Source: Chloroflexota bacterium
GTDB taxonomy: Bacteria > Chloroflexota > Anaerolineae > B4-G1
Length of the DNA stretch: 5,229 bases
Direction: 5' to 3'
Assembly: GCA_003648085.1 (NCBI GenBank)
Contig: QMOC01000229.1
Coordinates: 1-5,229 of the forward strand
The stretch's first letter is position 1; every line of letters starts with the position of its first letter. This document shows, piece after piece, positions 1 to 5,229 of the stretch. Under the pieces are notes generated by a model that worked only from the letters and a program-made list of their open reading frames with translations, was not told where the DNA came from and made no database searches. The translations under genes were made by a program, and so were the position numbers.

Positions 1-617
1 AAACTGAAGATTTGAGCCCCCGGATAGGCCAGCAGAATTGGCGAGTGGGTGGCCATAATGAACTGAGCATGCCCCTCCGCCTCCAGCCGCTGCAACAATC
101 TCAGGAACTTCACTTGACTTGAGGGCGAGAGCGCGGACTCGGGTTCATCGAGGAGATAGAGCCCCTTGATGTGATAGCGACCGCTGAAGTAACTCAGAAT
201 CGCCTCCCCGTGCGACAACGTGTTGAGGAGATGACCACCGTGGTATTTCAACCGGCCGGGATCGCAGAGAGCGACATCGTCGAGAAAGTCAGCGAAGTCA
301 CGAAATGTCTCGGCCCGGAAAAGGGAACCCGGCACACTCCCGTTGGCCCACCTCACGGTGATGTAATCCGCCAGACGGGTCTCATAAGGATTGTTGTGAG
401 CGAGGTGGCGCCTGGGCTTGTCCCATATATGGATGCCGCACTTCCTGGTGATGGCATCCAGCAGGGTGGATTTCCCCGTCCCGTTCTCGCCTACGAAGAA
501 GGCGATGGGCTTTCTGAACGTCAGTTCCGGCGTCTCCCTAAGAGCGGGGATGTTGAACGGATAACAGCGGCCGGTGGGGTAGTCGTCGCTGTGAATTCTG
601 ACCTTTATGAGATGCAT
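1..617 (-). CDS. P-loop ATPase of the AAA/ABC-like 'predicted ATPase' type (3' end outside window)
   Basis: An open frame of 205 codons runs from ATG at 617 off the left edge of the window. A Walker A motif GENGTGKST lies at residues 43-51. An LSHGE signature-like motif is at 134-138, a Walker B motif LYLLDEPESALSP at 153-165, and a switch histidine in MATHSP at 188-193. This order (P-loop, LS-GE, DEPE, TH-P) is that of ABC-type ATPase heads and resembles the stand-alone predicted ATPases of the COG3910 kind. No membrane segment is visible, so a soluble ATPase rather than a transporter subunit is likely. The target is unknown. The start is supported by GGAGGAGG at 629-622, five bases before the ATG. 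It begins 17 bases after the trpS stop, on the same strand and with no terminator between, so it is probably co-transcribed with trpS. The C-terminus is missing from the window. ATPase assignment is firm; its role is not. Confidence 0.88.
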   Translation of the reverse strand, partial: MHLIKVRIHSDDYPTGRCYPFNIPALRETPELTFRKPIAFFVGENGTGKSTLLDAITRKCGIHIWDKPRRHLAHNNPYETRLADYITVRWANGSVPGSLFRAETFRDFADFLDDVALCDPGRLKYHGGHLLNTLSHGEAILSYFSGRYHIKGLYLLDEPESALSPSSQVKFLRLLQRLEAEGHAQFIMATHSPILLAYPGAQIFS

Positions 618-634
618 ACTACCTCCTCCATTGC

Positions 635-1681
635 TCAGCAGTAGACCAGGCCCGGCGGGGGCACGCTGTGCGCGGTCGGGCCGGGTTGCGCCTCCAGCCC
701 CATCGCCTCCCGCACCAGGTGCATTGTCTCATCCGCTTCCTGACACATGCGCCGGATGCCGCTGCGCAGGATCTCCTCGATCAGGCCGGGCTGCGCTTCG
801 TAGCGAGCGCGTCGCTCCCGGATAGGATCGAGGAAAGCATTGAGGGCGCGGGCCAGTCTTTCTTTGACCTCCACATCACCTACCTTACCCTGGCGATACC
901 GCTCCTTCAAGTCTTCCACCTCATCCTTGTCGGGGTTAAAAGCATCGTGGTAGATGAAGACCGGGTTGCCTTCGACGCGACCGGGGATGTCGGCACGTAC
1001 CCGCTGGGGATCGGTGTACATCTTGCGTACCTTGCGTTCCACCGTTGCGGCATCGTCGGAGAGGTAAATGGCGTTGTCGCGGCTCTTGCTCATTTTGACG
1101 CCATCAATCCCCACTAAGGTCGGCACCTCCCCCAGCAAGATCTCGGGCACGGGGAAGACCGGACCATAGAGTCGGTTGAAGCGACGGGCCAGTTCCCGTG
1201 CTACCTCCACGTGGGCCTGGTTATCCTTCCCCACCGGCACGAGGTGGGCGCGGGGCAACAGAATGTCGGCGGCCTGGAGCACCGGATAGCCCAGCAGGCC
1301 AAAGGGCAGCGTCTCCAGCCGTGCATCGCGCGCCATCTCCTTGATGCTGGGGACACGCTCCAGCCGCGGCACGCTGACTAGCATCTCAAATATGAGGTTG
1401 AGTTCGTAGGTACCTGGAATGGCTGACTGGACGAAGATGACACTCTTTTCCGGGTCAATGCCCACGGCCAGGTAGTCCAGTACCAGGTCGCGGATGTGGT
1501 GCCTCATCTCAATGATGTGGTGCTTCTCCGGTCGGGTGGTCAGGGTATGGAGGTCGGCAATGATGAAGAAGCACTCATACTCATCCTGGAGTTGCACACG
1601 ATTGGCCAGGCTGCCCACGTAGTGGCCCAGGTGCAGTTTGCCTGTAGGGCGATCGCCTGTGAGAATACGTCTTTTCTCCAT
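635..1681 (-). CDS. trpS: Tryptophanyl-tRNA synthetase (TrpRS)
   Basis: This gene charges tRNA-Trp with tryptophan using ATP in the cytoplasm (class I aminoacyl-tRNA synthetase). The 348-residue product has the Rossmann-fold signatures in place: the HIGH-type motif HLGH at residues 17-20, preceded by TGDRPTG (8-14), and KMSKS at 196-200. The [20 protein letters not shown] segment between them matches the family's VPVGEDQ...H.E...DIA.RFN block. Length is close to the usual 325-350. The last ~20 residues, rich in Pro and Gly (from EAQPGP to the terminal LVYC), look like a non-conserved tail. The ATG at 1681 is preceded by GAGGAGGA (1695-1688). It is the first gene after a T-box leader with a Trp specifier codon, which independently supports the Trp specificity. 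The TGDRPTG form of the N-terminal motif differs from the G-QPSG form of the E. coli enzyme; I infer it belongs to a different TrpRS subgroup. Confidence 0.97.
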   Translation of the reverse strand: MEKRRILTGDRPTGKLHLGHYVGSLANRVQLQDEYECFFIIADLHTLTTRPEKHHIIEMRHHIRDLVLDYLAVGIDPEKSVIFVQSAIPGTYELNLIFEMLVSVPRLERVPSIKEMARDARLETLPFGLLGYPVLQAADILLPRAHLVPVGKDNQAHVEVARELARRFNRLYGPVFPVPEILLGEVPTLVGIDGVKMSKSRDNAIYLSDDAATVERKVRKMYTDPQRVRADIPGRVEGNPVFIYHDAFNPDKDEVEDLKERYRQGKVGDVEVKERLARALNAFLDPIRERRARYEAQPGLIEEILRSGIRRMCQEADETMHLVREAMGLEAQPGPTAHSVPPPGLVYC

Positions 1682-1699
1682 TTCCGTTCCTCCTCAGCA

Positions 1700-1744
1700 G
1701 TGGGACAAGTTGGCAAGGTAGGACAAGTTGGCAACTTGTCCTAC
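1700..1744. repeat. 18-bp direct repeat fused to a perfect 13-bp-arm palindrome in the trpS leader
   Basis: Two 18-base units, 1700-1717 and 1718-1735, share GGACAAGTTGGCAA (1703-1716 and 1721-1734). The second unit opens a perfect inverted repeat: GTAGGACAAGTTG at 1718-1730 and its exact reverse complement at 1732-1744, around one central base. The element lies after the U-tract of the T-box terminator and before the trpS Shine-Dalgarno sequence, so it is transcribed only on read-through. In the mRNA the 5' arm (1744-1732) could pair with the near arm (1730-1718) or, less fully, with the distant copy (1712-1703). No run of U follows, so it is not an intrinsic terminator. Its sequence is unrelated to T-box consensus. 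I infer a dispersed genomic repeat, but have not tested this. Confidence 0.93.
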
Positions 1745-1749
1745 GAGAG

Positions 1750-1781
1750 AAAAACGCCCGCCCCGTTGCCGGGACGGGCGT
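1750..1781 (-). terminator. T-box-controlled intrinsic terminator before trpS
   Basis: Read on the minus strand, an 11-bp stem is formed by ACGCCCGTCCC (1781-1771) and GGGGCGGGCGT (1764-1754), with a single G-U pair and loop GGCAAC. Five T residues follow at once (1754-1750). The 5' arm contains CGTCCC, which is also the 3' side of the T-box antiterminator helix, so the two structures exclude each other. This is the standard T-box transcription attenuation arrangement. Confidence 0.95.
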
Positions 1782-1819
1782 CAACCCCGTGGTGCCACCC
1801 CGCTTAGGCGGCTCCTCAG

Positions 1820-1887
1820 AACGCGAAAGTGTGCGAAACGCGAAAGTGTGCGAAACGCGAAAGCGTGCGAAACGCGAAAGCGTGCGA
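1820..1887. repeat. Four contiguous copies of a 17-bp unit inside the T-box leader
   Basis: The unit is AACGCGAAAGYGTGCGA, at 1820-1836, 1837-1853, 1854-1870 and 1871-1887. Copies 1 and 2 have T and copies 3 and 4 have C at the variable position; otherwise all four are identical. As plus-strand RNA each unit can fold as ACGC-GAAA-GCGT, with a GNRA-type tetraloop; the T variant keeps pairing through G-U. In the minus-strand (leader) RNA the same variant makes an A-C mismatch. A second, overlapping fold GCG-AAA-CGC spans unit borders. The array sits between the stem II/III part and the antiterminator, a stretch that is normally short. There are no spacers, so it is not a CRISPR array. Confidence 0.95.
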
Positions 1888-1890
1888 AAG

Positions 1891-1917
1891 AACACAAAAC
1901 GCGCCGGTGACGGCGCG
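1891..1917 (-). other. GC-rich hairpin with short U-rich tail within the leader (stem III candidate or early terminator)
   Basis: On the minus strand CGCGCCG (1917-1911) and CGGCGCG (1906-1900) form a perfect 7-bp stem around the tetraloop TCAC. TTTTGTGTT follows (1899-1891). Its place after the stem II region and before the antiterminator is where T-box stem III lies, so stem III is the simplest reading. The trailing T-rich stretch also makes it look like a weak intrinsic terminator; the tract is broken by G after four T residues. Confidence 0.5.
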
Positions 1918-2207
1918 TGGTATGTGAAGAGCCAGCCTCACTCATTCGCGGGTACGGAACCGGCCGCCGGTTTCCGGCAATAAGCAACCGGTTCGATACC
2001 CTCAGCCCTGGTAACGGTGGCGCTTCCGGCCCGGACTACTACCCCGCTGGGCGGGGGTTCGGCGGGCGACTCCTGGGCCCATTCAGCACCTGCGCTGGTA
2101 TCGGGCTTCCAGCCCTTGATTCAAAAATCAAGTGCCCGACTCTCTGAACCCCGCTTTGATGCCTACTCTTCCCAATCGCAGTCTTTACAATCTCAAATTG
2201 TGCACCC

Positions 2208-2236
2208 AGTATACCACATAGGTACCGTGGTGTCAA
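2208..2236 (-). promoter_or_regulatory. Sigma70-type promoter of the trpS T-box transcript
   Basis: The minus strand has TTGACA (2236-2231), a 17-base spacer and TATACT (2213-2208). TGG directly before the -10 gives an extended -10 element. The expected transcript start is about 2201, which places the 5' end just before T-box stem I. The -35 box overlaps the trxA stop codon (TGA, 2235-2233). Confidence 0.88.
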
Positions 2237-2559
2237 GTTATGTGGGGCAGCAGTTCCTCCACCAGTGCCTCTTTGGGACGGTAGCCCACAATGCGTGTCA
2301 CTTCTTTCCCGTTCTTAAACAAAATCAGTGTAGGGATACCGCGAATGCCGTAGCGGATCGGCGTTCGCCGGTTGCCATCCACATTCATCCTCGCCACACG
2401 CAGCTTCCCTTCGTATTCCTCAGCAATTGCCTCAACCGCTGGAGCGATCATTATGCATGGCCCACACCACTCGGCCCAAAAGTCCACCAGGGTAGGCTCC
2501 GTTGCCTGAAGTACCTCTTCATCAAAGGTAGCATCGGTTACCTCAAATGGTTTTGCCAT
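2233..2559 (-). CDS. trxA: Thioredoxin
   Basis: The gene encodes a 108-residue cytoplasmic disulfide reductase that passes electrons from thioredoxin reductase to protein disulfides. The redox site WCGPC is at residues 31-35, with the two cysteines at 32 and 35 as in E. coli TrxA. The buried Asp (D26, in LVDFWAEW) and the cis-proline (P76, in GIPTL) are in their usual places, and the conserved FKNGKEV...GY block follows. There is no signal peptide. The residue after the active site is Ile where Lys or Arg is common. The start is set by AGGAGG at 2570-2565, five bases before ATG. A strong promoter lies just upstream. No terminator is seen between trxA and the T-box leader, so some trxA transcripts probably run into it. 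Confidence 0.96.
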   Translation of the reverse strand: MAKPFEVTDATFDEEVLQATEPTLVDFWAEWCGPCIMIAPAVEAIAEEYEGKLRVARMNVDGNRRTPIRYGIRGIPTLILFKNGKEVTRIVGYRPKEALVEELLPHIT

Positions 2560-2585
2560 ACCATCCTCCTCAAAGTGTGATGGCG

Positions 2586-2614
2586 ATTATCCTATGGAAG
2601 AGCGTTTTTGTCAA
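2586..2614 (-). promoter_or_regulatory. Sigma70-type promoter of trxA
   Basis: The minus strand has TTGACA (2614-2609), a 17-base spacer and GATAAT (2591-2586). The predicted start near 2579 gives a leader of about 20 bases holding the AGGAGG site. The -35 box overlaps that of the divergent protease promoter by five bases. Confidence 0.85.
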
Positions 2615-2635
2615 GCCTCGTACTTCTGCTATAAT
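2608..2635 (+). promoter_or_regulatory. Sigma70-type promoter of the subtilase gene
   Basis: The plus strand has TTGTCA (2608-2613), a 16-base spacer and a perfect TATAAT (2630-2635). The expected transcript start is about 2641-2643, at or one to three bases before the protease ATG at 2644. This implies a leaderless or nearly leaderless mRNA. Confidence 0.75.
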
Positions 2636-2643
2636 TTCATTCT

Positions 2644-4872
2644 ATGAACAGACACCGCATTTTTAACACGGGCCTGGCGCTGGGTCTGGCAGGGCTGCTC
2701 TTCCTGACCCTGCTCATCGTCACCCGCGCAGGTTCGACTACCCGGCCTGCCAACGTCGCGCCCCGGGTGTGGGAGGCCACCGCCGATGGCGGCGAGACCA
2801 GGTTTCTGCTAGTCTTGGCCGAGCAGGCGGACCTCAGCGCGGCAGCGGCCCTGCCCACCCGTGAGGCGCGTCTGCGCTACGTCTACGATGCACTGCGGGA
2901 GGTGGCACTGCGCTCCCAGGCCCCCCTGCGCGTCGAACTGGATGCCGCCGGTGTTGACTACCGCCCGTTCTACATCGTCAACATGTTGGCAGTGAAGGGC
3001 GACCGTGCCCTTGTCACCCGCCTTGCCGTCCGTCCAGAGGTGGCCCGCATCGCCGCCAACCCGCGCGTCCGCCAACCGCTGCCGGAGCCCCAGCCCGACG
3101 GCGTGCGCCCGCTGGCTCCTCAGGGAGTCGAGTGGAACGTGGCACGGATCAACGCCGATGATGTCTGGGCGCTGGGCTACACCGGCCAGGGAATCGTCGT
3201 CGCCGGGCAGGATACCGGCTACGACTGGGATCACCCGGCGCTGATCAATCAGTACCGGGGCTACAACGGCATTACCGCCACCCACGACTACAATTGGCAC
3301 GACGCTATCCACACCAACACCCACGGCTATAACCCCTGCGGTGTAGACTCCCCAGAACCCTGTGACGACTACAGCCACGGCACGCACACGATGGGCACCA
3401 TCATCGGCGACGACGGCGCGGGCAACCAAATCGGCGTCGCGCCCGGCGCACGCTGGATCGGCTGCCGCAATATGGACAATGGCTGGGGCACCCCTGCCAC
3501 CTACGCCGAGTGCTTCGAGTTCTTCCTGGCCCCCTACCCCATCGGCGGCGACCCTTTCACCGACGGGGTCCCCAGCCTTGCCCCGCACGTGATCAACAAC
3601 TCCTGGGCCTGCCCACCCAGCGAAGGATGCGACTGGGACACACTGCAAATGATCGTCGAGAACGTGCGTGTGGCGGGCATCGTGGTCGTCGCTTCGGCCG
3701 GCAACAGCGGGCCTTCCTGCAGCACGATACACGATCCGCCGGCCATCTACGACGCCGCCTTCTCTGTGGGGGCGAGCGATAACAGCGACACCATCGCCGG
3801 ATTCAGCAGCCGTGGGCCGGTGACTGTGGACGGCTCCGGCAGGCTTAAGCCGGACGTGACCGCACCGGGTGTGGGGGTGCGCTCCAGTATCCCCGGCGGG
3901 GGATACGGCTCAAACAGTGGCACTTCGATGGCCGGGCCACACGTCGTGGGGACGGTGGCGCTATTGTGGTCGGCCGCGCCGTTCCTCGTCGGCGACGTGG
4001 ATGCTACGGAATGGATCATCGCCCAGACGGCCCGCCCCCGTGTTGACACCAGTTGCGGTGGTGAGCCCGGCGGACGTCCCAACAACGTCTATGGCTGGGG
4101 CATCGTGGACGCACTGGCAGCAGTGCAGGCAACCCGTTTAGGACTGCAGGTCACCAAGCAGGCCGACCCCGACCCGGTGCAAGCCGGTACGCAACTGACC
4201 TATACCCTCCGCGTCACCAACACCGGCAACGTTACCTTCACTGCCACTATCACCGACGTCTTGCCGGATCACGTCACCCCTGCCGGCGTTCTCACCTGGA
4301 CGCCGACCATCACCGCGCTTGGCGGCGTCTGGACAGAGACAGTCGTCGTCACGGTGGAGATGGGCTACGAGGGGACGCTGACCAACGTGGTATGGGTCAC
4401 GACTGACGGGGGCGCGGCCGGAGTTTACACCGAAACCGCGCTTGCGCTCGCGCCACACTTGGAAGTGACCAAGCGGGGCACCTTTCCCAAAAGATTTCCG
4501 GCCCGCTTGCTTATCTATACGCTCAGCGTCACCAATACCTCCACTTTCACTCTCACCCAAATCGCCCTCACCGACACCATCCCTATAAGCACGCCCCTCG
4601 CCTGGGCCAGCGGCAACTACACCCAGGCGGGCGGGATGGTCACCTGGACGATTGCCGACCTCGCGCCGGGTGAATCTCTGACGATGACGTTGGCGGTCAC
4701 AGTAGAGCACCTGCCGCCGGGCACGCGCATCGTTAACGCCGCTTATGGAGTGCGCGCCGGCGGACTGCTCACCCCTGTGATGGGCACTCCGGTGGAGGCA
4801 GTGATTCCCTGGCGCCGTTTGTTGTTTCCCGTCTTCAGGAACTGGTCACCTGGGGGTGATGGCGGTGGCTGA
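2644..4872 (+). CDS. Secreted subtilisin-family (S8) serine protease, bacillopeptidase F-like, with two DUF11-type repeats
   Basis: This 742-residue protein should be exported and cleave proteins outside the cell. A signal peptide is visible at residues 1-29: basic MNRHR, a hydrophobic core at about 9-26, and a possible cut after TRA. Residues about 50-145 resemble an inhibitor I9-type propeptide. The peptidase S8 domain spans about 160-495. The catalytic triad is D190 (in QDTGYDWDHP), H245 (in SHGTHTMG) and S428 (in GTSMAGPH), with oxyanion N354 (in SAGNSG). The inserts between H245 and N354 (GCRNMDNGWGTPATY and INNSWACPPSEGC) resemble the bacillopeptidase F subgroup. All eight cysteines (232, 240, 274, 290, 323, 329, 359, 471) lie in the catalytic domain, which suggests disulfides. 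Two beta-rich DUF11/TIGR01451-like repeats start at 501 (LQVTKQADPDP) and 606 (LEVTKRGTFP). The C-terminus is RRLLFPVFRNW plus a Gly-rich tail. No Shine-Dalgarno sequence precedes the ATG, and there is no other sensible start before the signal peptide. Confidence 0.95.
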   Translation: MNRHRIFNTGLALGLAGLLFLTLLIVTRAGSTTRPANVAPRVWEATADGGETRFLLVLAEQADLSAAAALPTREARLRYVYDALREVALRSQAPLRVELDAAGVDYRPFYIVNMLAVKGDRALVTRLAVRPEVARIAANPRVRQPLPEPQPDGVRPLAPQGVEWNVARINADDVWALGYTGQGIVVAGQDTGYDWDHPALINQYRGYNGITATHDYNWHDAIHTNTHGYNPCGVDSPEPCDDYSHGTHTMGTIIGDDGAGNQIGVAPGARWIGCRNMDNGWGTPATYAECFEFFLAPYPIGGDPFTDGVPSLAPHVINNSWACPPSEGCDWDTLQMIVENVRVAGIVVVASAGNSGPSCSTIHDPPAIYDAAFSVGASDNSDTIAGFSSRGPVTVDGSGRLKPDVTAPGVGVRSSIPGGGYGSNSGTSMAGPHVVGTVALLWSAAPFLVGDVDATEWIIAQTARPRVDTSCGGEPGGRPNNVYGWGIVDALAAVQATRLGLQVTKQADPDPVQAGTQLTYTLRVTNTGNVTFTATITDVLPDHVTPAGVLTWTPTITALGGVWTETVVVTVEMGYEGTLTNVVWVTTDGGAAGVYTETALALAPHLEVTKRGTFPKRFPARLLIYTLSVTNTSTFTLTQIALTDTIPISTPLAWASGNYTQAGGMVTWTIADLAPGESLTMTLAVTVEHLPPGTRIVNAAYGVRAGGLLTPVMGTPVEAVIPWRRLLFPVFRNWSPGGDGGG

Positions 4873-5229
4873 TCTGGAAAGTCTGCGTCTGAAAGTGCGT
4901 TCCCTACTGCACCTTTCTGCGCCGGCCGATGCGCTGTTCGTCTACTACGCCTTATACCATAATCCCCGGCGCACCCGCCTCTACGTCCATGAGGATGCTG
5001 ACGGTCGTACAGACGGCTTTGTCGCCGTTTGCCAGACCGGGCGGCGGCTGTTTCAGCCCACCGTTGTGCTGCGCACACCCAGCACGGCAGCGGCCATCGA
5101 ACTGCTGCGCCAGGCGCTCGTCCCCGGTCGCCCCTATTACCTGATCACCACGCCGGACCTGCGGGACGCCGTCGCAGAAGTCGTGGACATTGAGCAACCC
5201 GGGATCAACCGCATCTACAGGCTCGACCT
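4859..5229 (+). CDS. Unassigned protein, possibly N-terminal part of a GNAT-type acetyltransferase (3' end outside window)
   Basis: From ATG 4859 the frame stays open for 123 codons to the window edge and has the codon bias of its neighbour (G or C at most third positions). The protein reads as a compact alpha/beta domain: ADLESLRLKVRSLLHLSAPA, then DALFVYYALYHNPRRTRLYV, ending GINRIYRLD. There is no signal peptide or membrane segment, so it should be cytosolic. The general look recalls N-terminal domains placed before a GNAT acetyltransferase domain, but no acetyl-CoA binding motif is in the visible part, so this is a guess. Its first 14 bases overlap the protease end, indicating one transcript and translational coupling. 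A run of five G (4852-4856) is too close to ATG 4859 but well spaced for an in-frame GTG at 4865, which may be the true start. GTG 4856 is a third option. Confidence 0.75.
   Translation, partial: MAVADLESLRLKVRSLLHLSAPADALFVYYALYHNPRRTRLYVHEDADGRTDGFVAVCQTGRRLFQPTVVLRTPSTAAAIELLRQALVPGRPYYLITTPDLRDAVAEVVDIEQPGINRIYRLD

Larger units (their letters stand above)
1750..2200 (-). promoter_or_regulatory. Tryptophan-specific T-box riboswitch (tRNA-sensing leader) of trpS
   Basis: On the minus strand the expected T-box parts appear in order. In stem I, GCGATT (2179-2174) pairs with AGTCGC (2071-2066), and GGG (2173-2171) with CCC (2077-2075). The loop-E AGTA (2167-2164) lies opposite GAA-TGG-G (2084-2078). 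GGCATC (2163-2158) pairs with GGTGCT (2090-2085), and the AGAGAG motif is at 2145-2140. The specifier triplet is TGG (2081-2079), the Trp codon, followed by a purine as usual. The stem II region has CACCGTTACCAGGGCTGAGGG near 2018-1998. The T-box proper, GGGTGGCACCACG, is near 1800-1788, with the CGTCCC partner strand near 1776-1771. Its bulge UGGC would pair with GCCA, the 3' end of a tRNA with discriminator G, as in bacterial tRNA-Trp. Uncharged tRNA-Trp should stabilise the antiterminator and allow trpS transcription. The leader is longer than usual because of an internal tandem repeat. Confidence 0.95.

Noticed and set aside
171..644. 157-codon plus-strand open frame
   Set aside because: It is antisense to the ATPase, whose Walker A, Walker B and TH-P motifs are clear on the minus strand.
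668..1117. 149-codon plus-strand open frame
   Set aside because: It is antisense to trpS, including the KMSKS region, with no family features.
1820..1887. CRISPR array
   Set aside because: The 17-bp units are directly contiguous with no unique spacers and there are no cas genes.
1988..2002. tRNA-like T-loop sequence GGTTCGATACC on the plus strand
   Set aside because: No anticodon arm, D arm or acceptor stem fits around it, and it falls in the stem II part of the T-box on the other strand.
2111..2130. Hairpin CTTGATT/AATCAAG taken as a terminator
   Set aside because: It is inside the apical part of T-box stem I and is not followed by a U-tract in the transcribed direction.
1581..2147. Several short open frames on both strands across the trpS leader
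   Set aside because: Their translations are made of the tandem repeats and T-box sequence, the frames overlap each other, and the DNA is fully explained as a structured leader RNA.
2809..3732. Long 307-codon open frame on the minus strand inside the protease gene
   Set aside because: It lies wholly opposite the catalytic domain with its triad intact, its translation is Val/Gly/Ala/Asp-rich without a recognisable domain, and long antisense frames are expected in GC-rich codon-biased genes.
4138..4710. 190-codon minus-strand open frame
   Set aside because: It is antisense to the two DUF11-type repeats; its Arg/Gly-rich composition is typical of a shadow frame.

Overview
The window looks like a piece of a GC-rich bacterial chromosome. 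It fits a member of the Chloroflexota best. The grounds are a tryptophan T-box leader outside the usual low-GC Firmicute base composition, a secreted subtilase carrying DUF11-type repeats and ending in a short hydrophobic-basic 'FPVFRNW' tail, and low-complexity tandem and palindromic repeats in the intergenic DNA. The phylum is an inference from style, not from a marker gene comparison.

Left half, minus strand (read right to left): trxA (thioredoxin, 2559-2233) has its own sigma70-type promoter. Its stop codon overlaps the -35 box of a second strong promoter. That promoter drives a leader of about 520 nt containing a complete T-box riboswitch (about 2200-1750). Its specifier codon is UGG (Trp), and its antiterminator bulge is UGGC, matching a tRNA acceptor end with discriminator G. 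The leader ends in an intrinsic terminator, followed by trpS (tryptophanyl-tRNA synthetase, 1681-635). After 17 bases comes a P-loop ATPase gene (617 to beyond the window start), which probably shares the trpS transcript. Uncharged tRNA-Trp is therefore expected to raise synthesis of TrpRS and, through read-through, of the ATPase.

The leader carries two repeat structures that are not T-box elements. One is four contiguous copies of a 17-bp unit (1820-1887), lodged between the stem II region and the antiterminator. The other is an 18-bp direct repeat ending in a perfect 13-bp-arm palindrome (1700-1744), between the terminator and the trpS ribosome binding site.

Right half, plus strand: a divergent promoter, whose -35 box overlaps that of trxA, drives an exported subtilisin-family (S8, bacillopeptidase F-like) protease of 742 residues (2644-4872). 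Its mRNA would be nearly leaderless. A second gene, overlapping the protease end and running off the right edge (4859-5229), encodes a protein I cannot assign firmly; it may be the N-terminal part of an acetyltransferase.

No mobile element, CRISPR array, tRNA or rRNA gene was found. Most of the window is ordinary housekeeping and secretion. The unusual parts are the repeat-loaded T-box leader and the face-to-face overlapping promoters.
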